DNA of 64,000 bases from Isoetes taiwanensis. Taxonomy: Eukaryota > Streptophyta > Lycopodiopsida > Isoetales > Isoetaceae. The first letter of the stretch is position 1. Each line of letters starts with the position of its first letter. Where the stretch lies: contig JAJEKV010000004.1 of the NCBI GenBank assembly GCA_021234155.1, positions 13,482,716 to 13,546,715 of the forward strand, read 5' to 3'. The translations under genes and the position numbers were made by a program. Positions 58,812 through 64,000 of this stretch are shown here, piece after piece. Under the pieces are notes generated by a model, which was not told the DNA's origin, searched no databases, and saw only the letters and a program-made list of their open reading frames with translations.

Positions 58812-60993
58812 AAAAAAAAAAAGCATAGGATAGATATATGCAATACCTTGATCATAATTTCAAACCATGCTAGAAATTAAGTTGTGAATCCCTTTTCTCC
58901 TACAAACATACAAGGGTTATGCAAGCAATTATTTAACTGCTAATGACAAAATGTAATCCATTGATAGGCTTTCAGATTCAAAGATAAAAAATATCTAAGA
59001 AGGATCTCGGACATTTGTTCAAAGAGATAAAATGCTCCTGAAGGTGTCCGTCCCTAACATGACAGAAAAGATGTCTTCAAGCACTTCCATATCCATCAAA
59101 AGAAAATTTGAAAGGGCAAAGATTAGGCATGAGTTATTATCTATAACAGCGATTAAGCAAGTAGTATATGAAGACATTCAATGATCTGCAAGAAAAAACA
59201 ATTCAATTATTGAAAAGGAAAGGCTCACTGGCCGTTTTGGGAGAGTGTTAGGAACTTGGATTCAGTAGCTTTGTCAGGAAGCCTATGAAGCACATTTCAA
59301 AATACATATGACGGAAATGTTGCGGATCAGCTTTGAGAATCCCTTGAAATCCTCCTCTAACATACCAATATTGCCTTTGATCAAGAATTTTTTTTGGATC
59401 TAGTGGGGCATTCTTTGGCCTCAAAACCTAAGCACATCATGCATAGACACATCAAATTTGAGCATGTCAATCTTTTGGACGTGAGTAAAAAAGATATGGG
59501 ATCTTAAAGATCGCAATAATATCCAGCTCTTCTTATTTAGAAGTTTCTGAAGCGAAAATTGTCGTGCAAGTGGAAAATATCAAATCTGGAAGAGGGATGT
59601 TAGTCTCAAACCCCAACTAAATAATAGACAAAACAAACCCACGAAAAATTCTAAGACATACAGCTACGCGTTTACGTTTAGATGACTTCTTTTCCCTACC
59701 AGCATATACTTGTTAAGGTAAAGTGTAGGTTGCAATGTGTCTTCATCTTGAACATATCCTGAAAATAGAGAATAAAGAGTGCTAAGAGATTACTGCTGAT
59801 ACTGTAGAGTAGCAACTGCACAATCAACCTATACGGTATTTTTGTGTTGACAGTAATATTGATGGAACAACACAAGCCCAGCTCTTAAAATTGGAACTAC
59901 CTGCCACAAGAACATCAAATAGATTCTTTTAGTGCAAACCAATATTAATATAACATGACTGGGCTCAATACTCTTTCAGCTTTAAACCAGCAAAAGGACA
60001 CAGAGAGAATAACATAATTGACCCTCAAAATCCAATTCATGTTGACATATTCTCTTGGATCAATAAATTCCACATTTGCTAATCCGCATAGTGTCTGCAT
60101 TGCCCCAATAATTGTAGTCTGAAACAAAGACATGCATTTCCATGAGAATGCTATGAGATCCATATAAAGAAAAAGTAGCATTGTCACAATGCTGTCTTAT
60201 CAGCAACCAAGGGATCAAACCCACCAACCAATCACGTGAAGCTTCATAGAGAAGTAATCTTCCAAGTTCTGCCATGGCACTCTCTGCAACAAGCATCTGG
60301 AACCAGTTACAAATGAACTTGACATAATGTAGGTGGGATTAACATACATACAAAAAAGATACGTACTGAACATTGGAGATGGGGTGGCTTCGTTCCTAAG
60401 AATTGCAACCCAATGTTTTATTAGAGAATGAGGTGGTACGTATACCTGCATAAACGCAAGTAAGAAAGAAGAACCATTAGAACCAATTTCTCATGTTATA
60501 AGACCATATTCCTGCCAAAGAATTAAGATAATTTTCCATCTCCACTACTTAATAAACTTTCCTATAAATACTCTGGATTCAAATCCAGGCTTCAAACATA
60601 CTTAAAGCATCTTTTTTTTTTCGCAAAAGAGTTATTGGTAACCTAAAAGCCATGTTTGAAGGTATTACTGCTTCCAGAGTACACTCCACCAGATGGGTTA
60701 CCTCATAAATGATAGGTCTATCAAATCAAAGAATCACAAATGGGTCCTCTCGAAATAAACCTATACAAAAAAGTAAACTTATAGTCAAATTCATTGCCTA
60801 AAGAAAATAAGTGTGACGATAAGATTTAATATCCACTAGAAGAAGCAGACAGGAAAACAGTGGAAATGGACCTTGTCCTTAATGCAGTTAACCAGATTAC
60901 GTCTCCTCCAATTACTGGAAAATCAGAAGATCATCTTTTTTCCTGGAAATAGACCTCTTGTTTAGTCATTGTCGTATCTCTTTCGACTATGAG
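58812..60993 (-). repeat. Duplicated UPP locus, copy B (uninterrupted)
   Basis: Inverted and contiguous copy of 13,083-14,799 plus 25,559-26,080. At 59,330-59,350 the sequence passes from the right half directly to the left half, giving the empty-site reference for the 10.76-kb insertion in copy A. The left boundary is at an A-rich run (58,809-58,823), the right at TAGTCGAAAGAG (complement) near 60,985. Confidence 0.92.
59709..60445 (-). pseudogene. Uracil phosphoribosyltransferase relic (copy B)
   Basis: Same exons as copy A: 60,367-60,445 (VYVPPHSLIKHWVAILRNEA), 60,225-60,283 (AMAELGRLLLYEASRDWL), about 60,040-60,118 (TIIGAMQTL to FIDPRE), about 59,860-59,900 (VVPILRAG) and 59,709-59,758 (DEDTLQPTLYLNK). 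In exon 1 it is closer to the family consensus than copy A (PPHSL, RNEAT). It shares the loss of the C-terminal PRPP-binding loop and of the transit peptide, so neither copy in this window can be a functional enzyme. A full-length gene presumably exists elsewhere. Confidence 0.85.
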
Positions 60994-61259
60994 CACCCAT
61001 TATAGGCAGATAAGCAACTGCTTCTCAAAGAGATTTCGCAGCAAAGAAATTGAACTGGCTCTGAAGCATACCAAGGCCATTGATGTCTAAGTAGAAGCCT
61101 AATACAATTGCACTGAATAATGAAGGCATGGTATCCGAGGGACTTGCAAATTGAAACATCTTTTAAAAGAGAATGGAGCAAAAATGCTTTTTCAAATATG
61201 GTAACATGCAAAGAAACTTGATTTTCATATTCAAATCCTAAAGCCACAGACGAACCCAT

Positions 61260-61555
61260 CTAGAATGCAGTGAGATCCTCGATTTTAGAAGCATAAATCG
61301 CACAAGCCTGTCTAGCAAGTTAACATCTTGATGCATCAAGGCTACCTAGCAAGATAACATCCTAATGCATCTGCCAAAGAATTTCAAATGCTTGGTTTTG
61401 TTGATCGTACGCAGCAACCCACCTAGGATGTAGTGAGATATCCTCGAGTTTAGAAGCATAGATCGCACAAGACTGTCTAGCAAGATAACATCTTGATGCA
61501 TCTGCTAAAGAATTTTAAGTGCCTTGGCTTTGTTTATCATATGCAGCAACTTGGC
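61260..61555 (+). repeat. Tandem duplication, about 165-nt period
   Basis: TAGAATGCAGTGAGATCCTC at 61,261 and TAGGATGTAGTGAGATATCC at about 61,426 start two copies sharing TTTAGAAGCATA, ATCGCACAAG, CTGTCTAGCAAG and CATCTTGATGCATC. A third partial unit (CTAGCAAGATAACATC) sits inside copy 1. Non-coding. Confidence 0.8.
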
Positions 61556-61559
61556 ATTC

Positions 61560-62480
61560 CATGATGCTATATCAGGCAGCATGCACGTTAAGCAGAACAT
61601 ATAGCTTTAAGTTGTAGAATATGTGGAAGACGAATACAATGGCAAAAAAGCCATTAAGCATGCCTTACTCTAGTCTTCATGAGCTGCCAAATAATTATTA
61701 AGTGCTCAAATTGAAGACAAAATTATACTATCTTCTTATTCTCAAGTGAGAATATGCTTTGACACGCTCCATAAACTGATTACATGCTGGCTCTCCCACC
61801 TATGAGAAGGCAAATCTATAAGGATGACATTGCAAGACTTGAAGTATAAAATATGGGTTCAAATGCTGCAAAACATGGCATCCCTTGCACAATGTAAAAT
61901 TATCAAATGGGTCCTAAGCCATAATAGGTTCGTAGACTCTTTTTCTACTATCATTTCATTGTCAAAATTCTGATCAGAATTTAAACAAAACTTGCCACTA
62001 AAGGTTTTTGCCAAATAGATGAGTTAAAGGACGTTCACATAAGGAATTCACTTACTATCATATTATTAGAATAAGCAAATGAGTTTTTCCTGAACTCAAT
62101 CCCTTCCAATCACATCCGCAAATCTATGCTTTTTCAAGCCTACATCATCCCCTTCAAGGTCCACATCAGTAGCTGGTTAGTCTCAGGCTTCTGCAAGATT
62201 TAGAGTGTGGTTCTGATGAAGCGGGGCGAAATGTTTCTATACAAGATATTCCATCAAAAGTCAAAACTCTATTATGAACAAAATGGAAAACAATACCTAG
62301 TCATATAATGATGGCAAAGATATCTGACATATATTTGGAGATGTCGCATCTAGAGCCATTGGAGACCATGTTTAAGATTTCTTAGGCAACCCCTTCGAAA
62401 TCATTCAGCCGATGCCTTTGAAAGGAGGATGTTCGTACACAAAGCTTTTCTTTCTTGGCAAGTAGGAATGGATCTTGGAA
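61560..62480. other. No recognisable gene
   Basis: AT-rich spacer between the tandem repeat and the Ty3/gypsy relic. Near 62,400 it may already be the 3' side of that element, but no integrase motif is visible. Confidence 0.45.
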
Positions 62481-62486
62481 TCGCCA

Positions 62487-63861
62487 TCACTTCACCAATT
62501 TTGACATATGTTGAAGTTGGATAGCGTTACAATGTGTTCTCGTCTCAAGGGGTCTTATAGAGAGAGCATCTGCAACAACGTTCAACTTACCCGGCTTATA
62601 TGCAATCTCGAAATCATACTCTTCGAGGAATTCCATCCACCTTCTTTGCCTTAGATTGAGGAGTGGTTGGGTAAAAATGTATTGGAGGCTTTGGTGATCA
62701 GTATCTAACTGAAATTTCCTTCCAAGCAAATAATGCCTCTAAATACGAAGAGCTCTCACAATAGCTAGAAGTTCCTGATCATGGGTTGGATAACGCTGCT
62801 CGGCGTCATTCATTCTTCTTAGAATCATAGGCTACTACTCTTCCTTCTTGCATAAGGACTCCACCTGTTGCTAGCTTGCTTGCATCCGTTGCTACTAGCT
62901 TGTCCTTGTCTGGATCCGGCAGGATTAGCACTGGTGCTGTTGTTAAGGCTTCCTTAAGCTTTTCAAATGAAGCTTGAACATTTTCTAGCCAATGTGTTCT
63001 CCAATCTTTCACCTTAACACTCTTGGTGAGGTCCGTCAAGGGGGACGCCCACTTAGCGAAGTCCTTTACGAACTTCCTATAGTATCCTACCAGACCTAGA
63101 AAGCTTCTCACTTCGGCTACATTCTTTGGAGCTGGCCAATCAACTACTGCTTCAATCTTTGCGGGGTCGGTGGAGATCCCTTCCGCTGATATCACGTGGC
63201 CCAAGTACTCCACTCTTTCGGTAGCAAAGTGGCATTTGGAGAGCTTCCCATACAACCGATGCCGTCTCAACTTCTCCAACACTCTTCTCAATTACTGACA
63301 ATGATCTTCAATGGACTTGCTGTAGACTAGAATGTCGTCGAAAAAGACAATGACAAACTCATCTAAGAACTCCCTGAAGATGTTCACGAGACGCATGAAA
63401 GTTGCCGGGGCATTCGATAAGCCAAAGGGCATTACCGTAAACTCGAAGTGCCCGTACCACGTTCTGAAGGCGGTCTTATGGATATCTTCTTCCTTTATCC
63501 TTATTTGGTGGTAGCCTGACCTTAAGTCAATCTTAGAGAAAACTTTCGCTCCTTGGAGCTGATCCATCAAATCATCTGCCCTTGGCAGAGCATACTTATT
63601 CTTTATCGTCTGCTTGTTAAGCTGGCGATAATCTATGCACATTCTTAGACTCCCGTCTTTCTTCTTCACGAAGAGTATGGGTGCTCCAAAAGGAGACACA
63701 CTTGCTCTAATAAATCCAAGGTCAAGCGATTCCTGCAGCTGCGTCTTGAGCTCCATCAACTCTGGGGTGCTCATCCTATAAGGTGCCTTGCTGGTAGGCT
63801 TAGCATCTGGAGCTAGTGTGATTTCACACTCTACACCCCTATAGATTGAGGTTATGACCAT
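62487..63861 (-). pseudogene. Ty3/gypsy pol relic: reverse transcriptase and RNase H
   Basis: From 63,861 down, the frame gives a full reverse-transcriptase core. Motifs include [65 protein letters not shown] and the catalytic FFDDIL. A stop at 63,292 interrupts the frame after HCQ, and it resumes with YLGHVIS and [11 protein letters not shown]. The RNase H part begins [16 protein letters not shown] frame change near 62,810 and a stop near 62,735 precede the tail with [10 protein letters not shown] and [14 protein letters not shown]. Protease lies outside or is lost upstream; no integrase follows. Sequence style fits plant chromovirus-like elements. It cannot produce active enzyme as it stands. 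Confidence 0.92.
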
Positions 63862-63934
63862 CCCTGTATAGCTTTTACCTTTTCAGAATTCGGCTCACTT
63901 CCTTTGTTTGAAACAAACATGGCCCAAATAAATC

Positions 63935-64000
63935 AACTACTCCTGAGCAAAACCACATTTGGAATAAATCAAAATATCGTCGAAAAACACGAGCACAAAT
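63935..64000 (-). pseudogene. Second Ty3/gypsy reverse-transcriptase fragment at window edge
   Basis: The minus strand at the edge reads FVLVFFDDILIYSK, the YxDD-type catalytic box of a Ty3 reverse transcriptase, then runs into a stop about 20 codons in. Because the neighbouring relic has its own FFDDIL box at about 63,330, this belongs to another, truncated copy. Confidence 0.7.

Overview
This is nuclear DNA from a plant with a repeat-rich genome. There are no operons or bacterial signals. Genes are split by GT-AG introns, and most of the window is transposable elements and decayed gene copies. The PPR-repeat style in the ORF at 49.7-52.2 kb, the class III peroxidase, the plant-type gene relics and the spread of a (GAATA)n pentanucleotide look most like a fern. 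That assignment is inference from protein style, not something the DNA proves.

Layout. 1-9 kb: mostly non-coding, with a broken pogo/jerky-type transposase (about 3.6-5.7 kb, minus). 9.9-11.3 kb: a three-exon class III peroxidase gene whose exon 2 is damaged. 13.1-14.8 kb and 25.6-26.1 kb: one copy of a duplicated locus carrying a uracil phosphoribosyltransferase (UPP) relic. The second copy lies inverted at 58.8-61.0 kb and lacks the 10.76 kb that separates the two halves of the first copy. That 10.76 kb is therefore an insertion with its empty site visible in the same window. It is a 5'-truncated LINE (14,800-25,558, minus) with a (TATTC)n tail, and nested in the LINE is a 10.15 kb element (15,061-25,213) bounded by 29-bp inverted repeats. 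The inner element carries a decayed DDE-type transposase on plus, a divergent set of minus-strand exons ending in a gene with a DNA-methyltransferase-like SAM motif, two related small minus-strand genes, and a central CpG-rich array of about a dozen GATCGCG-type palindromes. This element is the best candidate for an undescribed system here.

26.4-27.7 kb: exons of a DDT-domain protein resembling Arabidopsis DDR4, a chromatin-remodelling subunit, with an internal stop. 27.8-29.3 kb: exons of an unrecognised membrane-type protein. 29-36 kb: inverted and tandem repeats, a LINE endonuclease relic, and probable LTR-element debris. 36-48 kb: mostly anonymous AT-rich DNA with duplicated blocks, a cation/calcium-exchanger relic (about 44.9-45.1 kb) and a degenerate AGATTC satellite (46.0-46.9 kb). 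48,758-52,618: a nearly pristine Ty1/copia-type LTR element (247-bp LTRs differing at one base, target duplication GAAAG). Its interior has been replaced by fragments of host genes, including an alpha-amylase N-terminus and PPR repeats, joined in one 841-codon ORF. 54.4-58.4 kb: a GC-rich island, an interstitial (CCCTAA)n telomere-like tract and minisatellites. 62.5-64 kb: decayed Ty3/gypsy reverse transcriptase and RNase H, running off the window edge.

Few genes here look intact. The main interest is the stratigraphy of insertions, the gene capture, and the methyltransferase-bearing element.
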